DNA from: Arctopsyche grandis
Lineage: Eukaryota; Arthropoda; Insecta; Trichoptera; Hydropsychidae
DNA: 64,000 bases
NCBI RefSeq assembly: GCF_051622035.1
Contig: NC_135362.1
Span: forward strand, 9,613,501 to 9,677,500
Reading direction: 5' to 3'
Shown: positions 1 to 10,337 of the stretch, piece after piece
Layout of the letters: each line of letters starts with the position of its first letter
Numbering within the stretch: position 1 is the stretch's first letter
Notes under the pieces: model-generated
Seen by the model: only the letters and a program-made list of their open reading frames with translations
Databases searched by the model: none
Told to the model about the DNA's origin: nothing
Position numbers and translations under genes: made by a program

Positions 1-91
1 TAAAATGAATACCAAGAATTTTGCACATAAAATAAGATTAAATATCACTCAATTAATAAAGTGCACGTGTGCATTATTTACTGAAACATAC

Positions 92-3000
92 AACGAGTTC
101 CTTCGGCTCTGCACCGATTTCACATTTGTCACAAATAAAATTAAAAACATTAATTGTGACAGCTGAATTATATTTGCTGTAGTTTGGTTTTGTTGTCAAT
201 TCATTGGGAATTAATATAGCATCCCTGAAAATATACGTTTGATAAAAATTATACAAAATAAAAAATAGTTAAAAAAAAAAAAAATGCAATACATACATGA
301 TTATATCTTTCGCGATTTTTTCCATTTTTTGAAAAGTCATTGAAAATATTGATTCATAATCCATCAATAGGGAAATATTTAGGTCACATACAGTCATAGT
401 TGGTGTGTTAAAATATAAAGGATTTTCTTCTGTGATTTCTGATTGAGCTCCAAATTCATCTTCGCAATTTTCTTTGACATCCATTATGTTAATATTTAAT
501 TTAACACAATCAATCATTGATAAATCCAATAAAGCAGCTGACATTCCTCCAGAAATAATGCCCAAATTTTCACTGGGCGCATCTGTTTCCTTCAACGTAT
601 TCAGAAATTCATAAATTTGAGTATGTATTTTATAAGGCAGTAAAACTATCGATTGACAGATGTAGTTTTTGGAAAGCTTATAATGGGAAGTGTTCGTGGA
701 AAACTTTTTCGTAATCAATTTTTTTTCTGCAACACGTCTCATTGCAATCAATCCTGATGATCGTAGAGAATAAATAGTGGAGCGTAGAATTAGTTCTGGA
801 AAGCTTCGATAGATACTGAACAACGAAAAAGAAGAGCTTTCTTTTCCCAAGGAACAACACATAGCACTATGGATAAAAGAACTTAAAACGTTACTCCTAA
901 TCTCAGTTCTAAAATGTGTGTCTATTATTTTACGATTGAACGTATTGAGTGATGGTGTTTCAACAGTAAATTGGTTGTGAAGTTCTGTTACTGTTGTGGG
1001 TATTTGAACTGACAGTTGACTTCCCATATTCTTTTCAACCAACAATAGATATAGCACATGAACGAGCTCTATAAAATGTATTTTACAATCTTCTATTGGA
1101 TTTCCAGATTTTTTATTCTTAAAACGAGAAAATAGACAGTTGTATCTTTTGTTAATCATACTGCAGCGACGGACTTCAGTCAGACAAATTTCAACGTATC
1201 TCATGTTTTGTGGATTTCGCATTAGAAAAATTTCGCGTCTTTTCAATGCGAATGAAGTTTTCGGCGAAAAACTAAACATAGCGGAGAAAATGTCTCTGAT
1301 GATTTGAAAATATGGCAAACTACCAGATGGGTGCAAAATAAGCATAGCAATTTTACACAAAAACAGTAGCTGATCTTCAGCTACATTCCACGTCGAACGT
1401 TTGGAGCCTAGTTTTTGCAACATATTCTTATCAACTTCATCCACTTTTGGCACAGGTACTTTTAAGACTTTGCGAGGTACCATTGTCCGTACTGTTTTAT
1501 TTTTAGTAGACAATACAGGGTGGTTTTGGCCCCTTGTCATTAATGGTTTTTTACGTTGATACGAAAAATTTGCAATGCGTGATTTGTCTAAGAATTTTTT
1601 TTTGGTGCTTTTTATAGCTGATAAAAATACAGTGTTAGTCCAAGATCTCTTCATATGACTGTACATCATGGTATCAAATCCTGCCGCACCGAAACCATCA
1701 CCAGGAATGTATCCAATGTCAAGTTTTTCTGCTTCTTCAAATGATCGTTTTGTAAGAGCATAAGCCATTTTAATTTCAGGTAGTTGATATTCTATTTCAT
1801 CTCCAAGACATGCATATCGATCGCCCAAATGTGTATTGATGCAGATTGAAAACAAACGCTCCCAATAACTATCAACATCAGCTTTAGTTTGAAAACAGAA
1901 CGACTCTCTAGAATATTCCTTATCCTCTACTCGATGGTAGCCAGGTTTACTCGATGTTGTATCCCATAAAATAGCATTTTTATTGATAAATACAAAAAAT
2001 TTGTCCTTATTTTTCATTACTTGCTCGCCAAATTGTACTAAGCCAAGTAAACACAGATGTTCCGCAATCCTATATACTGAATGTTTATGTTTACCTTTGT
2101 CCATCAAATAAAATTGAAGTGAATCTGGCAAGTCATTGATTAAAATTTGACTTTTAATCGGATCATTCAGATAATCTAAAATACCTGGTATGCGAAGATC
2201 GATTTTGATCAATTGTGAAAATATGCAAAGTGGCAAACGGTTGATTGCATCTCCAAGTAATAACCACCCCAATGGACGGTGAGATACATCAGTAAGAGGT
2301 GGTACAAAAATGCACTTATAAAAGCATTTATCATAAATACGCGGAAGTTCGTGTTGAAAAGCCTTTTCCCCTTCCAATGCTTCTTTTAAATTTGTTGTCA
2401 TTTCACATTCCTTATTTTGATGATCGTAGACGAGATAGTACATAAATTGATGCAAGAGACGTAATTTGCTATATTTCGGAAGATGAGGATATGGATTCTT
2501 GAGTTCTTTGTCTGTTTTATCTAATTTACTATATTTAATTTCACAGAGAGGTTTAAGGTTACAAGACAATTTTGATTTTTGCATAATTAATCGCTGTTTT
2601 GCATCTGAAATTGAAGATTTTATATAATCGTGTTGAGAATTAATATTTAACTCCGAGATGAAAAATAGTGAGCGGTGACTGGGATCATCCGATATTTTTA
2701 TTCGGTGTAATTTTATCTGTCCCTTGCTCTCCATGTAATTCAATATGTTAATAAGAGACTTTCTATCAATGGTGCCTCCCGATTGATTATTTTGAGCCTC
2801 AACCTTCGAAATGTACTTAGATAGATCAAACAATCTAGAAGTTATTTTCTCTTTGCGTATAAATTCAAGAATAATATTTGCCCTCTTCATTTTTTTCAAA
2901 GATGTGAAATTGATTAAAGGAGTCTGATTGGAATATATAGATGTGTCCAAATTTTCATCTTTCACAGCTACATGTTTTGTTGTCGACGGTCCTACATCGT

Positions 3001-6000
3001 TAACAGCTACATTGTCGTCTAAATTTTCATTTACGCTTTCGTTGGTTATATTGTCACAGTCAACAGTTTCTTTACATTCACTTAAAATATTTTGAAGCTT
3101 TGTTTGCTCAATTTGCAATTTTTCCGATGTTTCTTTAAACTCATTTGCAATGTATCTAGAAATAAAATAAAGAAAAAGGCATATAAACACGTACAAATAG
3201 TTTATACAGTAAAAATACTGGATTTTTTAAAACCTTGTTATCCTTTGTTTAGTGCAATCTACAGACGATGAATACAAAAATCCATGAGCAATGATGTACT
3301 TTACAGCATATCTAGCTGTTGAAGATTCAATACCTAATGCAATTTCTACTTCTTTAAGACACATTCCTTTATTCTTTGAAGCGTAAATTCGCGCGTAAAC
3401 TTGCTGAAGTAGTCCTTCGCCAACAAATGTCGAACCTCTACATGTTTCTTCGATGCCTGAAGAAAAGAGGAAAATAAAATGAATATGATACTTTGAATTG
3501 TAAATACACATTCAGTCAGATATAATTTTATATTTTATAATCCAAAATCTTTAAAATAAGTTTGATTTTGAGGTATTTAATAAAATTGTATATTCTGTTA
3601 TACCTTCTGCATCATTCGACTCGCGAATACCTTCTACAGATTTCTCACCAGATTTGTCTAGCAATTTTAGAACTGTAATTCTGCGTTCTTTTCCACTAGC
3701 AAATTCGGCTTCTGCTTCAGTCGCATTTGGATATACTTCGCGATAGGGAACATTCTATACAAAGCAAAAATATACGAAAACCACTTAGTATGAATAAATA
3801 TTTCTAATCATTTACTAACACTAATATTAAGTATACAAACTTGAATGAGTTGAATTTTATCGCGGAATTCACGACGCTTCAAATAGTATTTTAACCGTGT
3901 TGCTGATAAAATTGTTTTAATCTCATTAACAGAAGCCATATGAGATGGTTGCTGTTTCAAGTGCAATTCCATTATTTCAATATTTTTGTTGACTATACAA
4001 GACAACTTTTGATAAAATCTAAAATTACATACATAATATTATAGTTAAAGAGTAACAACTTATGCACATATATATTTACAAAAATATACACCCAGCGCAA
4101 AACGAAGCTTATCAGTCACAAATTTTACCGGAATGGCCCATTTTTCGCCCTATTTGGGTCTCACTTTCTGGCAATTTTGTTTTTATACTTTTACAGTTGT
4201 TTTCAGCATACCTCAACGTATTGTTGCCAAAAACTTTTAAAGTAAGTTTCCCCCAGACTTTCAAGTAGTGCGTGTCTTTTTTTAGTGTTGTGAGCGTTGA
4301 GCGTAAAATATAAATTTTTGTCGATCGCCGAGAAATCAAAAATTGTCACTTTCTGGGAGGAAAATTATTCTTTTGTGGAAATTTATCGACGAACGGGGAC
4401 GCATTCTACCTACAATAACTATATTTTTTAAGTATAAAAAAACAATGGACATAACACCTGTCGAAAGAGGAAAAATGGCAAAAAAACTGATTTCTCGAGA
4501 CGAACGGATTTTAAAGAGAATTTCACTTCAAAATAGTTTCAAAACTGCGTCAAAAATTAGGTCTGAGTTCATTGAAGTTGGAAAAAACAGTAAGCTTAGA
4601 ACAGTTCAATATAAAATAAATGAACTTGGTCTATTTTAACGGGCCGTGCAAAAAAAACCCTCCTCACGAAGAAAATGAAGGATACTCGTCTTTGGTGGGC
4701 CAAAGAGAAGAAAAATTGGACAGTTCAAGATTGGGAGACGATTACTTTTTCAGATGAATACAAATTCAACCTGATTGGATCAGATGGGATGGCGCTACTA
4801 CGACGAAAATCAGGCGAACGCTATAAAGAATCGTGCTAAGCGCTGGCTGTTTAACATTCGCCATTGTATGGTATTGGGGGCCATCACACGGTATAGTGTT
4901 CGGTCAATCATTAAACTAGATGGGATAGTCAACTCACAGGAGTATAAAAAATTCATCGACAAAAGCGTTATTCCTACATTAGAAGGCTTACCGGAAATGG
5001 TTAAGGATCTTGTCTTTCACGATGATTCAGCACCGGCGCATCGTTCAAAATTTTAGAGTATTCAAATTGTTTTCACAATTATTTTAATTATTTTTAATGC
5101 ATTGGTATATCACCATTTAGTTTTTTTTTAAATATCGATCAAGATAAAGATAGTTTAGGTATAAACTCCATTGAATGGCCAGGAAACAGCTCGGATCTAA
5201 ATATAATCGAAAATATTTGAAGCAAAATAGGCAAAAAAATTAGAGATAAGAAACCAAAAACGATAAAATAATTAAAATACATTATTTATGATGTATGCTA
5301 CAATGAAATTAGTGATGAATTATTAAAAAAATAATATGAATCACTACTTAAACGAATAAAACTATTTATTAAAAACAAAGGAGGTCCCATTAAATATTAA
5401 AATAAAAAAACATTTTTATTTGTATTCCCTACTATTATTTGAAGTCCCCTTGATATGTTGATAAGCTTGAAAAAGAAAAAAAAATCCGTTTTTATCGATT
5501 TTTTGATTTATGAAATCTACTCCAGGTATAAAAAAAATGATCATTTTTACTCCAAATTTACAATGATTCCCCTCATAATGTTATCTATTGACGAAATCGC
5601 TTTTTTTTGCTGCATATTAATGAAGAGGAGTTGTAGAAAATAAAAAGCAAACTGTTATTTTAAATTCCTTTCCTAGTCTTTAAAAATATATCGTTATTTG
5701 CATGTGATGCAACTGATACGCTTCGTTTTGCGCTGGGTGTATATAAATTCGTTTTTTTACCTCGTCAATTGTAATAAAACTGAAGGTGTGCCACTAAAAT
5801 TGAATTTAATGTTAACATGCTGTTTTATTACAAGATTGTAAGTAGTTAAATGTTTATGAAAATAAGACAAAGTCTTTGGGTCCTTTTCCAATAAATTTAA
5901 GCTCTCACTCCCAGCTGTAATTTCTCCCTAAAAATATACATATACGTAAATACAACAGAAGAGAAAAATTAAATATTAAACTAAAATCAACAAACATTTG

Positions 6001-6682
6001 ATCGAGATCGGCCAATTCTTTCTAATATACAATAAAGTCCATCAGATAATTGTTCACAGATTGAAAATGGAAGTCCAGGAGCTAATGCATCCCATCGACA
6101 TTTCAAGTCACCGACAGCAACCAAGGTATTAAACCATCTAAAAATTTTATGAAATAATGAATCAATACAATAGTGTGTATTGAAAATGATGTAAATATGT
6201 ACATACTTCGTAACAGCGTCGTCATATGTCGTGTTTTTTACTTCAGCTGATATATTTTTTCTAGTTTCATAAAACTGACAGGATCCACGCACACTTTTAA
6301 TAGGATGATGTGGGTAAATATTTATATTTGGATCAGGCTGAAAATATATCAAAATCAGTATATATTTCATAATTATTATACAAAAAATACAAATGCTCTA
6401 GATATATATATATACCTGAATAACTAGTCCTACTTCGTCACGACTAGCAAACCTATCATACAATTGAATAACTGGTCGGGGTTCCGGTAGTTCGAAAAAC
6501 TCTACTTGGTTCAGTTGCAGTATAATATTCCAGAATTTTCGTTTAATTTTATCGTTCAAATCGGTGCCAAATCTGGTGGAAATCCTTACCCAGAGTGATT
6601 CAAGAGTTATGCCTTCTAGGCCCTCTAAGCATATTTCATCCTTTAGGACTTCCCCATAACAAACGTTCGATAAGGGCATCAT
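92..6682 (-). CDS. GTF3C1: General transcription factor 3C polypeptide 1 (TFIIIC large subunit), 3' part cut by window edge
   Basis: The largest subunit of TFIIIC binds the B box of Pol III promoters in the nucleus and helps recruit TFIIIB. Exons on the minus strand: 6682-6416, 6337-6207, 6137-5996, 5927-5761, 4018-3841, 3754-3604, 3456-3234, 3155-297 and 224-92. All have GT/AG borders and phases that join into 1417 codons. Family-like blocks are the N-terminal EGLEGITLESLW, the GSCQFYETRKNI block near residue 110, YCILERIGRSR before residue 180 (start of the B-block TFIIIC domain), and IPGDGFGAAGFD in the 953-residue exon 8. Start: ATG at 6682 (a second ATG follows directly); the reading begins like vertebrate orthologs. 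Exon 9 ends at a GTATGT donor at position 91, so the C-terminal portion lies outside the window (vertebrate proteins are about 2100 residues). Identity is confident; exon 9 is the least certain exon. Confidence 0.93.
4085..5744 (+). mobile_element. Tc1/mariner-like DNA transposon inside a GTF3C1 intron
   Basis: The element lies in the intron between GTF3C1 exons 4 and 5. Its ends are near-identical inverted repeats of about 30 bp: the left begins ATACACCCAGCGCAAAACGA near 4087 and the reverse complement of 5713-5742 reads the same way. TA sits outside both ends, as expected for the TA target of Tc1/mariner. At about 1.66 kb it matches the usual size of the superfamily. The near-perfect termini with a broken interior suggest the copy is old but still recognisable. 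Confidence 0.88.
4445..5400 (+). pseudogene. Broken Tc1-like transposase
   Basis: The transposase reading is interrupted by stops and frame changes. An N-terminal helix-turn-helix-like part starts at the ATG at 4445 (MDITPVERGKMAK) and ends at a stop near 4637. The frame resumes as WAKEKKNWTVQDW followed by FSDE near 4750, the usual context of the first catalytic Asp. The second Asp is in FHDDSAPAH near 5025, followed by a stop. About 100 bases later WPGNSSDLN and IEN carry the region of the third catalytic residue near 5180-5215. Several stops follow. The AT-rich stretch between the last two blocks may be a small insertion. Not functional as it stands. Confidence 0.85.
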
Positions 6683-7370
6683 ATCTTGTTTGATTTATTT
6701 ATTGAGTTTCACTACAAAACAGCACTTTACGGCATAATGATGAAAGTAAACATTATCACAAGAAATATTTTCAGGTTAGTTTAATTTGACAGATCTTAAA
6801 CACCAGAGCCACCTTAATCAAATGTAAAGTTTCGATAATACGAAAAATGGTCAGATCGTTGGACTGGTAAAAATGTATAATGGTTTTTTCTATTTTATTT
6901 TAAAATTTAAAAACTAAAAAGAATGAAGAAATTGCATATAAATTTATGGTTGGAAATTTGTAACGAACAATCGTTACAACTTGTGAGTGTAGATATATAA
7001 TTGATATAAAATTGATTAGATATTTAATGGAACCTTCGGTCAAAATTGAAGAACGCCTTCATATGTAAATAAAAATTGTTATATTTTTTAAATGTAGGGA
7101 AGTATAATTATCAAATCATACACGTGAACAAATTAAACCCGAACTAACTTCGTACGCGATACGGTCCATTAAGCCAACCCTTTTTTTGCTTAAAAATTTA
7201 CGAGCAAGGATAACATAAAATCAAAAAAATAAAGGAAGACCCCTGCATATCATTTCTACACTAGAGCATGGATGACCCTGTATGCAGGGTTTATGTTTTG
7301 ACTTTGTTTCGGCTTGAGTTTTTAAGAGGATCTTTCTTTATGTTCAGTATACAAGTATTGTTGTATGTAT
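6683..7370. other. Intergenic DNA upstream of GTF3C1
   Basis: AT-rich DNA between the GTF3C1 start and the repeat cluster. It must contain the GTF3C1 promoter, but I see no TATA box or CpG-rich block that fixes the start site. A short imperfect hairpin (CCCTGCAT with ATGCAGGG) occurs at about 7242-7290. No gene is supported. Confidence 0.4.
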
Positions 7371-7710
7371 GTACATTGTATTTACGGCAATGAAGGTAGT
7401 TGCTCGACTTCGGAGGAATGGGCTGACTGAACTCCAAAGGCTCACTAGCGTCTGGGGCTGGTGCGCTGGTGTGACGAGATCATGCTTTCGGAGATTCCTG
7501 TGGGCTCGCGATCGTTCTTATTGAGCGGATCGAATAATGTCTTTGCTCTCGATGAGCGAAGATATTTCAAGCGAGGATGTTGAACGCGATGATGCAATCG
7601 TGCGACTCGTGTTTTATGTGGAAGTTGATGAGATCATCGATGTCGATTCAGGATCGACATCGATCCTGGATTCACTTTACGCGTTTAGAAAACTTGTATC
7701 CCTATGATTT
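7371..7710 (-). mobile_element. LTR-like fragment, reverse orientation
   Basis: The reverse complement of about 7405-7470 contains CCAGACGCTAG, then a GGAGTTCAG block. It resembles the segment at 8415-8470 and the one at 40820-40860 (TCTAGAGTTCAA). These look like the transcription-start region of one LTR family. This copy lies head to head with the plus-strand copy at 8040-8495. No coding domain is visible, and both boundaries are uncertain. Confidence 0.4.
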
Positions 7711-7872
7711 TGTGGCGGCTCGCTTATACGACATGGTCGAGTTTGGTTGCCTTCCTGCGAGTGGGGACCAACCCGGCTGGGTTCGGAGAGCCACTACTCA
7801 CTCTGTCTTCAGCTGTCATATAATAAACACGTGCATTAACATGCCAGTCGTCTCATTCGTTCATCCTCCATA
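7711..7872 (+). mobile_element. Solo 162-bp LTR of the TRIM family
   Basis: Starts TGTGGCGGCTCGC and ends CATCCTCCATA, the same 162-bp unit as the two LTRs of the element at 32403-33472 and the solo copy at 33532-33693. A 4-bp target duplication ATTT flanks it (7707-7710 and 7873-7876). An AATAAA-type signal lies inside. A solo LTR with a duplication is expected from recombination between the two LTRs of a full element. Confidence 0.9.
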
Positions 7873-8039
7873 ATTTCAAACCACGAGCCGTCACCGTTGG
7901 GGTTTCTAGGGGCATTTTCTTCGCCCTTTGTGTTCAAAATCGTCACCGGCAAAAAGCGTGTGGGTTTATAGAGCATTTATAGCACATTTTGCCCGGGGCG
8001 CAGCCCGGGCGAAACTCGGAGTCTCAAGATTATAAGAAT

Positions 8040-8495
8040 ACATTGTATCTGCATTAGCTGCATTCTCAGACGACTGATCTCCAAACAACTCGACCCTGCA
8101 GCTAGAGGAAAACAATAACAAGAATCGCGCAGCAGCTCAACAAACGACGTCTAGATGCCTTTGAAATACCGACGCCCAATTCAAGCAGAATGTCCGATTT
8201 TAAATACCAAGCAGGTGTACAAACAACGTCCAGACGCTGACTTCATCTCATAAATGCGAGTAGACGCGAAACCCTGAGGCACGCGTGAAACGATCTGAAA
8301 CCCGAAACATGAACAACCTTTAGACAACCGATGGTACAGCTGCAAGACGCGACCTATAGACGACGACATTTTGCATACGACTGCGTATCGTGCATTATAT
8401 ATAACCCAACGCACCAGCTCCAGACGCTAGAGTGAACCTCTGGAGTTCAGCCAGCTCACTTCTCCGAATTTGAGTAATTAGCTTATTTGTACATA
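8040..8495 (+). mobile_element. LTR fragment with TATA-like promoter, interrupted by a TIR element
   Basis: Contains TATATATAACCC near 8396, then the CCAGACGCTAG/GGAGTTCAG block shared with 40800-40860. It ends in TTTGTACATAC, where the TIR element 8496-9708 begins. The sequence resumes at 9709 with ATAAACGATCCTCTGACAAA near 9742, matching AATAAACGATCCTC at 40910. The 40500-40980 copy is uninterrupted there, so the TIR element inserted into this LTR. I cannot define the outer ends. Confidence 0.5.
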
Positions 8496-8585
8496 CAGGT
8501 CTGTTACTGAGAGTTGGCGCGTTCTTGCACTCACACAGAAGCGCGCGAAAGGGACAGAGCGTCTTTTAATTATTGAATGCATGGC

Positions 8586-8800
8586 GACAGCGGTAATTGG
8601 ACTATTCGTCACATTGGGGTGGTCACAAAGACAATTTTTGCCATGAAAATCGCGAATACACAATATTTGGCACTCAAGTTCTCGTTACTATGATAGTTAT
8701 CGTTAGTATGATGGCCTTTTCGGCTGCCAGATGTTCCGTTATAGAGATTTTAGTGACTTTGTGACGAGTAATTTGTGACCAGTAATCACCGAACCGGTGA
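8586..8800 (+). repeat. Partial copy of the TGAC-motif repeat
   Basis: About 200 bp from GGTAATTGGACTATTCGTCA to AATCACCGAACC is almost identical to 35630-35830. The text contains repeated TGAC/GTCA words (CGTCAC, GTGAC, TGTGACCAG). Here the foldback second half of the 35.6-36.0 kb copy is absent. Confidence 0.75.
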
Positions 8801-9002
8801 CAGAATGCTATACACCAGGCCCGGGAAAACTGCGGCCGGCCAAATTGTCGGTTATTAGAGGATCAGTTATTTTTTTATGTTGCAATTCTTTTTTATGACA
8901 ATAAATAATGTATATCTATGAATAGTATTTTATTTGCGGCTCGCCGCTCATTTTTAATTCCTAATGCAGGCCTTCATTCGAAAAGTTTGCTCTGACCTGT
9001 TC

Positions 9003-9662
9003 GGGTTTGGAGCAAACGATCGACAAGTGCCAGACAGACTGAACCACAGATTAACTGGATGGCTGCTTCAAAAGCAATTCTCGACTTCACAAATGATAGA
9101 TTGCACATCAGATGACGAGTAACCTTTCGATGTGCACAGATGCAATTATTAAAATGGTAATTATTAAAATTGAGTAGGATCTTTCTGGCGAGTTTAATAA
9201 GGCAAAATTCGGAACTAAAGTATCAGAAGCACAGAACGTATACAGGGTCACGGTCTCCGTGACGAGACAGAATGTTAAACGACAGAAAACGCAAATATCG
9301 GAAGCGTATTAATGTGCGCGCGCAGAATACGGGAGGAAAAGCATGTTCCTCTTGTTCCCGATGTATCTTGCTCGCGCAAATTAAGTGAGTATGTACCGTT
9401 TACCATGCACCATTTTTTTTTTATCTTTCGACTTAAAATATTTCGATTTTCGATCTTTGCCTTCCGATATTTGCGTTTCGGGCGTTTAACATTCTGTCTC
9501 GTCACGTAGACCCACAGGGTAGGTATGTCGGGACTTCGGGTAGATTTCGCTTAGTGTAAGTGCGAGCAGTGCGCACGCATAAGGTACAAGTGTTGTTAAT
9601 CTGTGGTTCAGTCTGTCTGGCGCTTGTCGATCGTTTGCACCGCATCGCGCCTATTCACCGAC
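9003..9662. repeat. Inner inverted-repeat element
   Basis: AAACGATCGACAAGTGCCAG, followed by ACAGACTGAACCACAG, at 9012-9053 is repeated inverted at about 9601-9642. Between the arms, 9060-9225 matches one arm of the hairpin at 27730-28060 (words TTTCGATGTGCACAGATGCA and GAGTTTAATAAGGCAA), and 9258-9506 is another short palindromic element. Confidence 0.65.
9258..9506. mobile_element. Short palindromic MITE (CGTGACGAGACAG family)
   Basis: Starts CGTGACGAGACAGAATGTTA and ends with its inverse CATTCTGTCTCGTCACG. Inside the arms are AACGCAAATATCGGAAG and its inverse CTTCCGATATTTGCGTT. The centre carries GCGCGCGCAGAATACGGGAG and a CTCGCGCAAATTAAGTGAG segment. Related copies occur at 16450-16830, 34618-34932, 39845-40165 and 54900-55280. 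No coding capacity. Confidence 0.75.
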
Positions 9663-9879
9663 ACAACCCGAGCGCATTCGTTCGCGCCAACTCTCGGTAA
9701 CAGACCTGTATACAATAATTCTCGTATCAACTGAACATAAAATAAACGATCCTCTGACAAACTTCTTCTTCTTCTTTTTTATTCCTCTTCTCGTAGGAGG
9801 TTGGATATCATGACATATATCTTCTCTCTATCATATATCTCTGATAAACGCAAGCGTGTTTTTATAGGCCGGTATACGA

Positions 9880-10337
9880 TCAACACACCTTCACTGCCCA
9901 CAAGGGGGAAGCGTCGCATAATTGAGAGAGAACGAGTTCGTGCGTAGGGGCTAGTCCGCTGAGAGCGTAGACGAACGAGAGCTGGCCGCGACGCGTTCTG
10001 GGTCAGCGTTCGCACTCGAGAGAGAGACGGCGCTAGGCGGCGAGGGGCGTGAGTGCGAGCGAGACGGCCGAGCAGCGTAGGCAGACGCGTTGCGTAGAGT
10101 GTGGACTGGTGTGTAGCTGCGAGTGTAGAGGATTGGCGGGGGTTGGCGGCAGTGGCGCTAGCGGCAGTCGGCGTTCGCGAACCGCAGACGAGGAGAGACG
10201 GCCAGTGGGTTGTGGGCGGTCGGCCATCTTGGTCGGGTCGGGTCAGATCGGGTTGGGTCGGGTCGGGTGCGGTCGACTAGATTCGCGGACGTAGACGTAG
10301 ACGTAGAGGTAGAGGTAGCGTGAGGACGTAGAGGAAG
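9880..10337 (+). promoter_or_regulatory. GC-rich promoter and 5'UTR of Pka-R2
   Basis: The sequence changes from AT-rich to strongly GC- and CpG-rich at about 9890 and stays so through exon 1. No TATA box is evident just upstream of the ATG. The block contains repeated GGTCGGGTCGGGT-type words near 10230-10270 and GTAGACGTAGA-type words near 10290-10320. A dispersed LTR fragment ends within about 150 bp upstream. The start site is inferred only. Confidence 0.55.

Larger units (their letters stand above)
8496..9708. mobile_element. DNA transposon or large MITE with CAGGTCTGTTAC termini
   Basis: Left end CAGGTCTGTTACTGAGAGTT and the reverse complement of the right end (CAGGTCTGTTACCGAGAGTT) form an inverted repeat that continues through GGCGCG. 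TA lies outside each end. The element is 1213 bp and has no convincing transposase frame. Its interior is itself composite: 8586-8800 copies the TGAC-motif element at 35630-35830, and 9003-9662 holds an inner inverted-repeat pair. Superfamily is unassigned. Confidence 0.7.
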
